A DNA stretch of 64,000 nucleotides, taken from Dictyophora rubrovolvata (Eukaryota > Basidiomycota > Agaricomycetes > Phallales > Phallaceae). This document shows, in pieces, positions 50,057-62,441 of the stretch. Position numbers and translations under genes: made by a program. The notes under the pieces are model-generated. The model was not told where the DNA came from. It saw only the letters and a list, made by a program, of their open reading frames with translations, and did not search any database. Location: positions 2,170,001 through 2,234,000 of the forward strand of contig CP114119.1 in the NCBI GenBank assembly GCA_029959195.1, given 5' to 3'. The number at the start of each line of letters is the position of its first letter. Position 1 is the first letter of the stretch.

Positions 50057-50537
50057 GGGGGTTTCACGTTGGTGAATTCCAACGTGAATTCGGGCTGAAT
50101 TCGTTCCTGAATTCGTTCTTGAATTCGTTCTCGGAATTCTCCGGAAATCAGTTTTGGAGTTCAGGTTGGAGTTCAGTGCGAAAGCAGCTCAAAGCTGCTT
50201 TCGCAGTTTGATCAAAAACTCCACTCGCTAATTCGTTTTGAACTCTCGCTTAATTTTTTATCGGATTAAATTATTTATGTATGCCCGTATTACGAATTAA
50301 TTATTTACCAAATATTACATTATCCATCGGTCCCCATGAAATATAAGCGAAAATGTGAGCAGGAATTCAAGTGGAATTACCGAAGGGGGGGTTTCACGTT
50401 GGACAAACTCCACCTGAACTCCACCTGAACTCGTTTAATAACTCGATGATAACTCAGGAATTCACAAGGAGTTCAAGGAGGAGTTATCCGCCGAATTCAG
50501 AGCGAATTCAGAGCGATTTCTCCAACGTGAAACCCCC
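50057..50537. mobile_element. 481-bp MITE-like element with GGGGGTTTCACGTTGG ends
   Basis: Flanked by TA (50055-50056 and 50538-50539) and bounded by a perfect 16-bp inverted repeat GGGGGTTTCACGTTGG. The core TTTCACGTTGG occurs four times: 50062 and 50392 forward, 50079 and 50522 reverse. The left end folds into a hairpin around TGAATT; a perfect 13-bp hairpin lies at 50177-50205. GAATTC-rich short repeats fill the left part. A 151-bp inner unit (50387-50537) is itself bounded by the same repeats, suggesting nesting. It has no coding frame and is absent at the matching place (near 22216) in the left arm. Confidence 0.8.
50177..50205. repeat. 13-bp hairpin inside the MITE-like element
   Basis: TGCGAAAGCAGCT, spacer CAA, then AGCTGCTTTCGCA; a perfect inverted repeat. 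Confidence 0.8.
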
Positions 50538-50570
50538 TATTTGATACTATCACTATCACTATTAGCACAA

Positions 50571-50954
50571 TATCTCTGACCCCATGAGCAATTAACAGAA
50601 CTATATCCCGAGCATAAAGATGCAATTCTTGCAATCACAAACGAAGAATTGAACAACATCAACCAATTCTTGGACGGTACGGATAATATCTCAATCGGTC
50701 AGGGCAGTACCATACACCTGGTACCTCACATAATGAATACGACCAACGCCACAAACGATGGCCGTGCCAGCACTTCTCTACAAGAGACAGCGTGCGACTA
50801 TAGGCTCAATCCAATTCCAAGGTTCCCTCGAGGGACCCCATATACGGTGACCCTAGACGGAAACATTGTTATTTTAACCGTCCTAGGTGTACGTTATATG
50901 TACAGGAGCGTTCGTCGTCTAATTTCGGAGGGTGCTACGGGCGTTATCGACTGA
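50571..50954 (+). pseudogene. Decayed right-arm copy of the 129-aa orphan frame
   Basis: Matches the left-arm frame through ELYPEHKDAILAI, NEELNNINQFLDGTDNI, MNTTNATND, PRGTPYTVTLDG and EGATGVID-stop. The homologous start reads ATA and an extra C shifts the first codons, so translation would have to begin elsewhere (for example at an internal ATG near 50731). Confidence 0.6.
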
Positions 50955-51275
50955 TATGTAGTAGACGATCACTTGGCGATGGGGTTTAAAGTGGCATGAA
51001 AGAATTCTAGGTTGAATGTAACTATGCATAGGTCTTAACACCTGTATTCACGAGAAAAAAAATGTAAGAAAATACATGCCAGATTCATGTTTTATGATGG
51101 ACAGTGCGATTCGACGTTGGATGATTGAATCAGTAGATAGCTCTGTTGCTGGTTTGTAAGGCCTCGAATATGAACACAGAGGGCATTACATACGGAGTGA
51201 TGTTGGAGAGCTGTACATATTCTCCTGAAGGCTAGGTCAGATTCATGGCTTTTCTTTTCATTGAAAGCTAAATAG

Positions 51276-51507
51276 TAAATCCTACTGCTTTCACGAACAC
51301 CATCTCTGTTATGAAGTAATTTTGAAGGAAAAATACTCGTTTTTGTCATAGACGGAAGAATACAGATTGAACATCATACGGGTGCACTGAAAGACTTTAG
51401 CTTGAATATTTTTAAATAGAATATTGAAAGAATACGGCACTTACGCATACACTTGTGGCTGTTAGTGCCCAACTATAAGTATTACGTTGCGGGCTAAGCG
51501 TTCGGCT
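51276..51507. other. Flank between the right arm and the membrane-protein gene
   Basis: Short stretch holding the 3' end of the minus-strand membrane protein; its last exon may lie here but I could not place it. Confidence 0.3.
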
Positions 51508-52680
51508 CTAGATAAAGGTAGTATGAATTTGAATGCTTACAAGATGCATGTTAATCCAGTGTAACCGGGCCGGGAGATGTACAGAACGCCAACTAGATTA
51601 GCCACTGTCGACTATAACGTGCATTCTTTGAAACCAATTCGTAGAATATGCTTACCGGATAAGGTAAGATATACCCATAGACCATCTCGCATGAAAATCG
51701 AGTATAGCTCAGACGCTTTTATACTGATTTTGCTGGCTTGAAGTTGAGCGTAAATGTATCTTCCCGCAACGAGACAAAAGGCAATGGTTTGGAATATGAA
51801 TTGGCCTAGCCTTGGGAATCGAAATGAACGAAAATATCGACAAGAAAAGGCATTAGATTTATTACCAGAACAATGAAAATGATCGAGGATAAGGTCCAGA
51901 TCCGCATGGAAAGACGTTCTTTGCACGTCGAAGATAGTTAGGTAGACCTCCAGGTAGTACGGCAACGATGGAAACTCCGAGTGCAATCGTAGTTAGCATG
52001 ATGCTGAGAGACCAGAGAACGTATCTGTTTCGTTCATAGAACCCGTATACTAGTACAGCAAGTCATTTCTAGCGATATGAAACAAATGTGGTGTACACGT
52101 ACAACGATGAATGATAATAACATCGCCACAGGCTAAGATGAAAATGCCCAAAATGGTTCTGAACCAGTTAAAAAAGTTGCAAGTTTTGCGAGAAGATTCT
52201 TCGCCGAGGAAGAGAAAGAAAATCGTACTGCTAAAATTAAGGAAAAAATAGCTCATTTACGCATATTCGGATTGAATAACGGGAATGGTATTCACAAATG
52301 AAGCACTAAAGCAGGATAGCGAACGAGGACGAATAGGACTTTGGATGGAACTGGTAGCTTCGCCCTACTACTAGTACGGCGTGAGCACATGGCGCAAAAA
52401 ATGAGAAGATATTCTGGTGCCATACCTCCACAAAACTTCCACCTGAAGTTCACGATATCAGATCGAAGCTAATGCGCTATAAACGGGACACACCTCCTCC
52501 CCAAAAGTCAAAGCCCAATCCCATATTAGCAAGCAAATGCTGGAAACTAAACAATTTAGGTTACATCGCAAAACATCGGAGATAAAAAAATCCGTTCTGA
52601 CTTGGACCTAGGAAAACATATGGAGCAGACTCTCTTAGGGGGATCTGCATGACTGAGGAAGCCTGGACTGCCAGTGGCAT
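51508..52680 (-). CDS. DUF6533-like seven-helix membrane protein
   Basis: Membrane protein of the kind annotated in Agaricomycetes with a DUF6533 domain; function unknown. Assembled from many short exons starting MPLAVQASSVMQIPLRES (52680). Typical pieces: SSICLLIWDWALTFGEEVEV, LWRAKLPVPSKVLFVLVRY, PALVLHL; then a helix (FRTILGIFILACGDVIIIHR) joined to LYGFYERNRYVLWSLSIMLT, a Pro/Cys-containing loop, and FWLGQFIFQTIAFCLVAGRY. KASELYSIFMRDGLWVYLTL and VGVLYISRPGYTGLTCIL follow. Each join keeps the frame, though the first donor (GTCCAA) is weak. The C-terminus is uncertain; 51508 is the first in-frame stop after GLTCIL. Confidence 0.7.
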
Positions 52681-53457
52681 GTCAGAACCCAGCTCAAGCC
52701 CGTGGGGCATTTATAAGAATGATGTAGATCTTTTTGTAATGACAAATTTCCAAGAGCAATTAGGCAAAAAAAGGAAGTGGACTATAGATGTAATGTATAT
52801 AGTCTTTGCCGCTGAATGCCAGCAATTCGCCGTAGCGCCCTTTCCAGTTGTATACCACGGAAGATATTGACTTGCATTGAGAGTCGCCCACCGGATTGCA
52901 AGTCGGAACATTCTACATTAGTTTGCATTAAGAAAAAATCAAGCCCGGGCCGTTTGATCTTGTTTTCGGATTTTGCCGGCTCGCCGGAGCTTCATTAATG
53001 GAGTTAGTGAAGGATACTGCCAAGTCATAAGTATGTCCAGGTGATCACTTAATGATATGGATATACTATAATTTTAAAGCAAAGTCATTTTGAGGGAGGA
53101 TCATTGAACCTCGACCTTGACCCGTTTCACGTCTGGTAAAGTTTGGTTTTCTAAAAATGGCTTTGTATAGACTTTTGGTTTCCTGATTGGGGTATATACA
53201 AATAACCATATAACTTACATTCTGCATAAAGTGATACATAGCCACTAATCAGATTTTTGGGGGGGAAGAAGAAAAAGTGACATCGCGTAGCGTCACAGCG
53301 TCACAGCGTCACAGACTCACGAGAAAGTATCGGAGCCGTGCGTACAACAGTACAACATTCTGATGAACAAGACAAAATAAATGAGGGGATAAGAGAATAT
53401 CATTGCCAGTAAGTTAAGAAGGATTTAAAAATAAATACGGTCGGCCTTGATTCCAAT
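52681..53457. other. Intergenic stretch with a short GCGTCACA repeat
   Basis: About 780 bases. Three 8-base GCGTCACA units lie at 53290-53313. Frames at 52649-52998 have no support. No gene is seen. Confidence 0.5.
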
Positions 53458-56016
53458 TCAAGATTCGACTTCTTTGGCACTAATCCAGAGGCCTCCCTAA
53501 ATACACCATCAATCAATAATTATATAATCCACACAGCGCGCCCAAACGCAGGTTACGACTTACATCAACGTAGGTGGTAAGATGTGCCCTATGTAAAACC
53601 CGTTCAATGGGCAGACGGGTTTGTCCGTATTCTTTCGTCGCACTCGGATCTCGCCATTCGGGGGGAGGTCGCGTGTGTGGGGGTTGAGCGTCCGGTTCGA
53701 GGAAGATGTGGTCATACCGCAAAATGAGTTTCACTAGGAAAATTGACGCTTCAGTGTAGGCAAATTGTTGACCGAGGCACTGTTTTGAATGAATGATGGG
53801 TTGTAGTGAATTGCAAAGGGCGTTTTTAGTGTGCAGCAATTGCCAGTGAGAAAAGGATGTTAGTTTGTTGACGCGCGGAGAAATGACGGATAATGATAAT
53901 GCAAGAGTTTACAAGAATTATAGCAAAGAAATATTAGCAATTGTTCGAACTGATTCACCCCGTGACTTACTATTCTGGGACCGGCATTAAAAGGCACAAA
54001 GATGAACGGATTAGATACATATCGTTGAACCCTTGAGTCAAGCCATCTATCAGGGTCAAAGATATGAGCATCTGGTCCCCAATAAGGCTCGTGGCGCTGC
54101 ATATTTATAATGTTCATTATTACGCTACAGTGTCGGTTGAGCATTCGTGTGCGCAAGCATATCTTTGGTAGAAGTATCATACCGCGTGTTTTTAGAAACG
54201 TACAGCTTGTTCCCTTCATCGTCGAACATAAATGTCTCTTCATTTGTTTCGCGGATGTTGAATGGAACTAATAAGATATCGCAAATGAAAAGTGATTGGA
54301 AAAGGGCTGAATACACAGTTTCGTCAGATGAAATTTATATACATACCAGGTGGTATCAGCCTCAAGACCTCGTTTAAGAACGCCCGGAGGTATTTGAGGT
54401 CTCGCAGATTTTGGTAACTAGACTAAATAAGTAATTGGAATCATCCTGGAAGCATTTTTTTGGCTACTTGAGTCGGTTGTTTCCCAAAACGCTGTCTATT
54501 TCTTGCCGAAGACGGGCTAAGATCTCCGGATGCAAAGCTAAAAAGTACACAGAGGAAGTAATCAACGATGAGGTCTAAAAAGAAATATTAAAATTTTGAG
54601 CGCCGTTCACAAAAAAAAAATAGTCACGGTATCGCGTCCAGCAACAAGGATGTTCAATATTTCATCTACAACCAGTTCCATATCTAGAGTTTTTGTTTTA
54701 TGAATAAATCAAATACAGAAACGTTGATTTAACGCTCACCGTCGGTTGATTCCAAAAGATGCACTAGGAAGGTATCCTCTTCTTCCTCCACTGTATCAGT
54801 AGCCTTCTTTGTCTCAAGTTGCATTTTACGTTGCTTCTGAGCTAGAGCATTTCTAACGATTGGATCGACGAATTTAAGAATTTCTTTCATTGGTTCAGCA
54901 ATGAGATCTCCAGTCATTTCAAAAAGTGGTGCAAACGGAGATCGTTCCATTCGATCGAGCAACACAACCTGGGCACGAGCAAATGCTGTTGCGAACTCGG
55001 ATGAATGCGAGGTTACCGAGTTGGAGAGAGGGTGATTGTGTGGGAATGGGAGGGGCGCATTTAACGCGTGGACGGATGTCCCGAGAAGAAATTCTGATGC
55101 TGCATCAAGTGTGAAACGGCCTAAATGAAGGATGATTAGATGATAGATTAGATGCTATGTGTGGGGAAGTGGTGTGTGTTTATGTAATAGACACATGTCA
55201 AATTCAAACTGACCTGCGAGATCCTGGCAGACAGAATACGCCGGTAATTAGGAGAGAAAAAGACTCAATTAGGGTTTATGGTATGACGCACCTGGAGATT
55301 AACGGGTGTGCCGGTGTCTAAGCGCTCTTGCATTTTGGTGAGAGCCAAGTCGGCCTCGCGTTCGTACAGTCTCAGATCGGACACTCTGTCCTTTGTAAAA
55401 AAAGGACGAATAACTGGAGTATATATTAAAATTACAAAAAAAATTGAAATTTATTAAGCGTACTTTTGCGGTGAAATTGCCACAAATCACCGTCGCTATT
55501 AAAAACACCTTCACCTAGCATGGCACTTGTAATGTCGTTGAAGAATTTTCCTTTGGTGTAGTGCTCAAAGTCAGTAGCCAAAATGCGTTGAATGTTAAGT
55601 GGGTTCATCGTGCAAAGGCGGTAGTCGTTTAGTATCCGAATGGAGAAAGTGGTACCGAGTTTGTTGACTATTGGAATCCACATCTCACCTAGGTACTTTT
55701 TCTGATGCGCGGTCATCTGCATGAGGAGAATGTCCAATCCTCCAGGCAATCTTCTTTTAAATCGTGGTGCTTGGCGCATTTTCAACTGGCGAGCTCTCCA
55801 TGTTTCGAAAAGAGTAGCGAGACTGATTCTGAACCAAGTGCAGACAGGAAGAGAGACCGCGGAGGCTGCAATGAGAGCTGTTCTGCTGAGCCGTATCTTC
55901 AAGGGCGTATCGAGGACAGAAAGAAAGACGAGCGCGGCATAAGTAGTAATAGGCGGAATGAATAGAACAGGGACGATGGTTGAGAATATATATCGCACAC
56001 CTGGAGATACACGCAT
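53458..56016 (-). CDS. Cytochrome P450, CYP63-like
   Basis: Second P450, of the CYP63/CYP52-like alkane and fatty-acid hydroxylase clan common in wood-decay fungi. It starts MRVSPGVRYIFSTIVPVLFI (56016) with two hydrophobic segments. Then LPGGLDILLMQMTAHQKKYL, GKFFNDITSAMLGEGVFNSD, GDLWQFHRK; the I-helix MELVVDEILNILVAGRDT; NLRDLKYLRAFLNEVLRLIP (ExxR); VPFNIRETNEETFMFDDEG; RHEPYWGPDAHIFDPDRWLD; FNAGPRI, then a ~200-nt intron, then CLGQQFAYTEAS (haem Cys). The end, after a GTAAGT donor, is GGLWISAKEVES-stop. All key residues are present. Unrelated to the P450 at 40920 beyond the fold. Confidence 0.9.
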
Positions 56017-56708
56017 TGAGTATGATGTTCCTAGGTATGTTGGGGCGCCTAAATTGACGCCCATGACAACAATGTACTCCGATTCGAGGTCCGCTGCTTG
56101 ATAACAAAAATATTCCTCTAAATTTTTTGACAGATGCTTCCCTCTTCCATGAATGCATATATATTCCAAAATTAAGAAGAAAGGTTTTTGTTTAATCACC
56201 GGATTATACGTGCATTTCTGAGCCGGGTTGACCAAGAATAATCCCCGATGAGCAAACGAGGCTACGACGGTGAACAGCAAGTTTTTTAAGGCCGTGCGGT
56301 TAATTCTCTTTGTTGTTTATTATCTTGATTCTTCCTAAGGCTTGCTTCGAAGTACTCGTGGGAAAAGCGCCCTGCAAGCGTGTCGAGTGCCATCAAGGGG
56401 GAAAAGCTGTACGTCTATATCCTATTATCCGACTTGGAAAATTGCCATCACTGTCGACGGTGATTTTGACGTAACAGAGAAGTACGTAAATTTTAATCTC
56501 GGTTTCGGACCAATTAGAAATAAAATTAACTCGAGAGTGACACAAAATGTCCAAATTCTTCGTGTGCTTCTTTTATAAAAGCAGATACTGCACAGCAACA
56601 CTCTGAGTCGTCTGCTCCCCCCCCCTCCACCGTTCCTTTCTCCTTTCTCCTTCTCCTCATCCCTCTTCTCCATCATATTCTTCTCCATCTTCCTCGTTTC
56701 TCCCAACA
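56017..56708. other. Divergent promoter region, P450 and RRM gene
   Basis: About 690 bases between divergent genes. The 120 bases before the RRM gene are strongly CT-rich. Frames on the minus strand at 56425-57075 are the reverse of the RRM exon. Confidence 0.5.
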
Positions 56709-59700
56709 ATGCCTGCAATTGTACAGTCTCATCGAATTTGGGGAACTCGCTATGATTCGCTTGTCGACGCAGTGTCGGTTGCGAATTCATCTCCCAACAA
56801 CACCAACAACAACACCACCGCCACCAACAGCATTTTCCATACTCAAAACCGCGACAATTCAACGAGCAAAATATCTTGCTTCCAAAATACACCGCCCGCC
56901 ACAGACATCGCACCTTTCCCACTCCACGAGGACGCGGCGAAAGAGCGGGTTCACGTGCAGCCGAGTCAATACCAACAACCAACTTCCAATACAACCCCCA
57001 CCACTGAGCGTCAATACTGTCCCACCCACTATTCAAACTTGTATTCTCCGTCAAGTGCACATAGCAGAATGCCACACGACGCGAGTGTGTTTGTCGCGAG
57101 GTACGTTACATTCCTTAATATCCCCCCATCACGTGAGCTCTCTCTCTGTGGAAGGGCCAAGGCGCCTCGTGTTCGTTCGCCTAGCTACTTCATTCGTTCC
57201 CCGCGCCTTCACTTTTTTCTTCGATTCGATTCTGACACTCATTTTTCATTTCATCTTTTAGTCTTCCTTCTCATCTCTCCGACTCAGAGCTCCAAACACT
57301 CCTTACAGCACATCTTGGTCGCCACGCGACCGTCAAACATGTCAAACTGATCAGAGATAATCGCAACGCCGTCTGTGCTTTCGTTCAAGTCCAGGTGTGT
57401 TCCTTTTTTTCTTGCCTCAGTCTCGACGCCACTTCTGCAACGGGTATTGATTTACCCGAATGCGTCTTAATACGCGTGGTTTATCAGCCTTCTTCCAATT
57501 TCACATATCGTATCAGGTCGTATCTTGCCAGACACGACGCATACATACCCTTCCTTTTCTAAAATCCCATTTAATTATTTGCTTATTTTCTGCGGCACCC
57601 CAAGAAGAATCATTAAAAATTAATTATTATTCTTTTTTTCAGTCTGCCGCCCAAGCAACCAAACTTATAGAAAAGTGCAATCTTTCCCTCTTCATGGACC
57701 GCCAAATTCGCTGTGAAAAAGCCCGTGCATTCCGCACTCTACTCGTTTCTTGGGTCAAAGAAGAGAAATTAGATCATTCAGTTAATTTTGAAATTCCCTC
57801 GCCACAACCCTTGAGGTTGCGAAGGTGCAGGGGATCAAGGTGCATTGTCCGCAGGATTTTTAACTTGTTTCGTCTTTGACATTTTTTGATGACAGATTCG
57901 TCCAAGTCACGTCAGGAGCTGAGGCCTTGTGTGCCGATCCTACACAGTTGCTAAATTACAGCCAACCCCGCGCGGACGATCCTCTCTCTGGAGTTGGTGT
58001 GTTTTTTGAGTCTGGACTCGTCAGGAATGACTTTGAGGTATGACGTTGGGTCACTTGAGGATGGTTCTGTACCAAGAAGACTTATATGCTATGAATGTTT
58101 TCAGTCTTTGAAGCGACTTATGGAGGCTTTCGGTCCTTTGGAATTTATGATGCCTTTTGACCCGAAAGTTCACCAGTCGGACGGAGGAACTGACCTTGAT
58201 CCAAGCATAACCGGTGCAACGACTGATATCAATGGTGACGACCCCGAAACCTTTCACCCTCAGGAGCAACTTGATTCAAGCAGCGAGCTTTCAAGGACCC
58301 TTGATTCGACTGATAACGAGTATGAAGGCATATGGGCTGTTAAGTGGGAGCATAGGAACGATGCGGTCTCGGCTGTTACGGTAGGTCCCTGTTCATATAC
58401 GCACGACTTGTAAAGCTAATGCAACAGTTCCTTCTTCAAGGCACTTCAATCGGTTTCTGATCTTTGTGTGCGCTGGTGTCATACGTATGGACGAACGGCG
58501 TCCAATTCGAGCACCGGTGGATCTGGTTTGACTGGAGGTAAGTGATAGCTTTTTGCGCATTGATTTCGTCACAAAAGCACCCTCAGGTACCGGCTATTCT
58601 TCAAATCCGTTGACGCCCTACCAATCACAGTCCATGCATCGCCCGACAACGACACACAGACCACGGATGCTCGAGCCCGAGACTGATCAATGGCACAATA
58701 ACTGCGGATATCAACACAAACACTATCAATACCACAATCATACCTATCCTTATAGTTACAATCAAAATTCGGGTGAAGGAAAATTTGACGCCACCAATAG
58801 AATCGCGGGACATAAGTCGGCATCACTCCCGCTCTCGTTTTCTGAGAGTGATTTCCCTCCGTTGAATGGGAACTCCAATGCGGAGAATAGTATCCACAGC
58901 GAGACGAGTGAGATTCCTAGATTTAGCGCAGACACTAGTAGTACCGTGGATTATGTGGATGATAGGACTCCTCGTAAAAGGGATGTCAGAAACCGCGGTG
59001 TATGGAATGGAGAAAGAACATTGTAAGCTGGTTTTTTTTCTTTTTCTCGTCCCCCGAGAAGTCTTTGTTATGTAAATTTGCCTGCCCGAAATTTACTTCC
59101 GCACACGATTATTTCTTCTCGCCTTCTCGACCCCCTTATTCGTTTTATTCGTTTCATTGTTATTTTTTTGGGATTTAATTTCTTGTCATTTATTTATCCG
59201 TAGGGGTAATTTTTCCTTAAAGTTGAAGTTCATCCCTTTCGTCTACCTCTCCCCTATTTCTTGATTATGTATACCAATGGTGCTGACCCCTTTTCCACAG
59301 CTCACGTTCAAACGCACCTTCACCTTCCCCTCGGTCTCACTCTCATTCCCTTCCACCACCTCTTTCGCTGTCGAACAAAGAGACCCAAAATCGCGCCGTA
59401 ACTAGCGATTTTACAAACACGATGTCCGACCAGCTTGACTTTTTCGGGGGAGTTATACCTCATACTCCTGATACACCGGATCTCGAGCCGGAAATGGGGG
59501 GAGCTGAGGAAAACGCGAGTGGTGCTGACATGTCCCCTCTGACCCCTGGGTTTCCTGCACCACCGCATACGCCTCGTTCTGCCTATATACCTCACGTCAT
59601 GTTAGGTCCCGAAAAAATGAAACTTCAAACAGAAGGACTTGGAAAGATAAATGGTCGAATACATCCCGTTGAACCTGGGTTTGATCTTCGAGATCTGAAC

Positions 59701-61991
59701 TTAGCGCCCTCTCATGAACGTAGTAATGCTCGTGCGCAATCAAATCCCACTAACATCAACAATTCTTCGTACAAACAGCACCACCATTTCAAGCCTGGGT
59801 CCACACCTTGTGATCGACCCAATTCTTACGACCAAGGACGAGATAACGACGGGTATGTTTCAGGGCGGCCTCCAAGCGGTTCTCCTGGGTCACCCAACTC
59901 CACCATCCCTTCTGCGTCTGACCGAGAACTGTTTGTGGGTGGGTTGAAAGTTGAAAGTTGGAGCGAAGAACGACTGAGAGAGGTATTTGGACAGTATGGT
60001 TCCATTGAAGAGCTGAAGTTCGTGAAACCGGGATATAATGGTGCGTTGTTGAGTTCGAGTTTTGGGTTTTCGTGTCTTTATTCAAGTTTTGGGTTTTGTA
60101 GCCTCAGCTTATCGTCGTGCATTCGCGTTTGTCAGATATGTTAATAGTGCGTCTGCACAAAGGGCTATTCATAGCCAGGTATATATATCGTTCCTTCGCA
60201 TATATAATGAGCGATTGATGAAATTTTTTTTCAAATTAGCACATGTGCCCTTACGATGGTCATATGATCAAAGTTCAGCTACGCGACACCTATCCCAATA
60301 GTCGCCGTTCGCAATGGAATCATCGTGGCCGCGGACGATTTAACCAAGGAAACGGGCCTTCGGTCCATGAGCAAGATCAAGCGGAAAGCATTAGGCGTAG
60401 GTCCCCTCCTCAGAGACCGGCCGCCCAGGACAACAACCAAACCTCCAAGAAAGAGGACACACTTGCCAAAAGCCCCGTCCCCAAATACCCTTGCATCACG
60501 GATCCCTTATCGCAAGAGGAAGAGGCAGCTTTACAACGTGACATCGACCATGGCTTGGACCAGACTCGCAAAGGATCCGACAGGGGTTCACTTCACACTC
60601 ACTCACCAGACATTACTGTTAGCTCTCCATCCCCACTAGCATCACCATCTGTCAAGTCGCCACAAGGTCCCCCTCGTGCGAACGCTGTACGTCGTTCTAC
60701 GCAATCCGAACCTGACGTGCAATCGCCGCCTTTGGTACACAACGCTGATGTGCTTTCGACGTATGCACCGTCCTCAGTCGAGTCTGCTCCGGCTTCGTCA
60801 AGTTATCATTCACACACTCAATTCGTGCCCAATCCGTGGATGCCGTCGTATTCCATGTGTGCTCCCGCATTGCATGAATACACTCAAACAGGAGGTTCGA
60901 CAGTTTCCCCTCCACAAGCGGTGCCGCACGATGGTACTTTTCCCTGGATGGGAATGTATAGGGTATGCCCTTTTTTCTTCTCGAATGAGGCGCATATATG
61001 CTGGGGTTTTATTTACCCTCGCTTTTAGAACATGATGCCTGTGCCTCAATGGTTCAATCCTCCTCCAGGTGTGGAGCTCACGTCCGCTCCTCTTCGTCCA
61101 ACGGGATACATCCAGCGAGGCAGCGGCATCTTTATTCCTGTCTATCCACCGGAAAGACTCGGGCAGTATATGTCCACGACTACTACCAGTGTAGGAACGG
61201 AGAACACCGAACAGAAGGCTCAATCGTCAAGTTCTCAGACTGATACTACGACAGCCAGTCCTATAGCCAGTAACACACCTGTTGGTCCTACTACTAGTAG
61301 AATGTCACCGACACAAACAACGGCAAGCACTGCTCCGTGGACGACGGTGAACAGTGGCACCGCTCACTGCGCTCAACCGGCGTATCCTTCTCCGATGTAT
61401 CCTATGCCTTATATCATTCCACCCCATCCAATGATACTTTCGAATGCTTATCCTCAGAGCCAGTGGATGTCGAATCCTCCTCACTCTGTAGTCTATCCTC
61501 CCCCGACTGCTCATGCACAGGCGTATCCCCATAATCAACAGGTCCAATCACACCAGCAACAACAGCCTGTTGCATCGACAGCGTCCATGCCCGTTAATGG
61601 GTATCCCTTTTATTATCAACAGGCGCAAGTTAACTATCCACGAGGTGCTTATCCGGCATACTACGCTGATAATACAAATACATCGCAAGGGCAAGTTCAA
61701 AAATCAATCCCCGTCGTGGTCGGTGGGCCACAAGTTCAAGCCCAACAGCAACAACAACAACAAAATTCGATGGGCCAGAACAAATATGCCGGAAATGGTC
61801 ATCGAAGGGATTTTTCTAGGCCGAATGGTGGGAAGCCAATCAGGAAAGGGAGTTCTTTTAATAATGGTGGTGGTGGTAGCAGCCCTACTGGCAACGGTAC
61901 GGGACAATCGTCGCATGCTAAATATTTTGGTGGGCCCATCGCCAAAGTAATTTCCAACACATTGCCGGTACAGGCTACAGCTTCCCAGTAA
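56709..61991 (+). CDS. Multi-RRM RNA-binding protein with Q/P/Y-rich tail
   Basis: Predicted RNA-binding regulator of mRNA, cytoplasmic or nuclear. First exons: 56709-57100, 57262-57394, 57643-57835 and onward through about ten introns. RRM1: VFVARSLPSHLSDSELQTLL to NAVCAFVQVQ. A second, weaker RRM-like unit: ALCADPTQLLNYSQ, GVGVFFESGLVRNDFESLKR to IWAVKWEHRNDAVSAV. RRM3: RELFVGGLKVESWSEERLRE to RRAFAFVRYVNSASAQRAIH, then GHMIKVQLRD; it is joined across introns at 60042-60105 and about 60179-60239. The linkers are Asn/Ser/Pro-rich. The C-terminal 300 residues are Pro/Tyr/Gln-rich, with a Gln run (near 61740) and Gly/Asn repeats, resembling prion-like domains. The order recalls fungal RRM proteins that act with condensates, but I cannot name the orthologue. 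Confidence 0.8.
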
Positions 61992-62441
61992 GGCTGCTAC
62001 TGCATTTTCATTCACCTGAAATCAATTTTTCGCTCCCCCCTTTATTTTCATATGTTCATGTTCCTTTATTTCTCTTTTTTATTAATTTTTTTTCTCGTTT
62101 TTTTCCCCTCGTCGTTGCTTCTTACATAATTCCGTTGAGTCGGTAATTTTAATGCCTGGCGCACTAGCCAGTAAATGCGATCATTCCCTCAATTACATTC
62201 TTTTCTGCATCGTTCCAGTTTCTTTCAACTTCTGTTCCGTTTTTCCCTCCTTTTTGTGTACTACTAGTAGAGCTATCCTTTCTTTCCATATTTGTATGTA
62301 CTATTAGCCTTTTCTTGTACCGAAATGTACATCGCTGGGTTTTCAGAGCGTTAAATGTCTTATTATTTGTTGCAATAGTAATACAAGGTAAGAAGTACAC
62401 GAAGGTATATAATCTAAGTTTCTGGTAATAATAGACCGGCG
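61992..62441. other. Intergenic stretch between convergent genes
   Basis: About 450 bases, T-rich; 3' ends of the RRM and phosphatase-like genes. No gene seen. Confidence 0.5.

Larger units (their letters stand above)
47150..51275. repeat. Right arm of the large inverted duplication
   Basis: Counterpart of 21590-26300 in opposite orientation. It contains the better-preserved FunK1-like copy, decayed versions of the two orphan frames, a 481-bp TIR element (50057-50537) missing from the left arm, and a further ~90-bp insert near 51117-51203. It lacks the mariner element. Ends approximate. Confidence 0.85.

Noticed and set aside
56425-57075. 216-codon minus-strand frame with Trp/Cys runs
   Set aside because: Reverse of the Asn/Thr-rich first RRM exon; composition is an artefact of the repeats.
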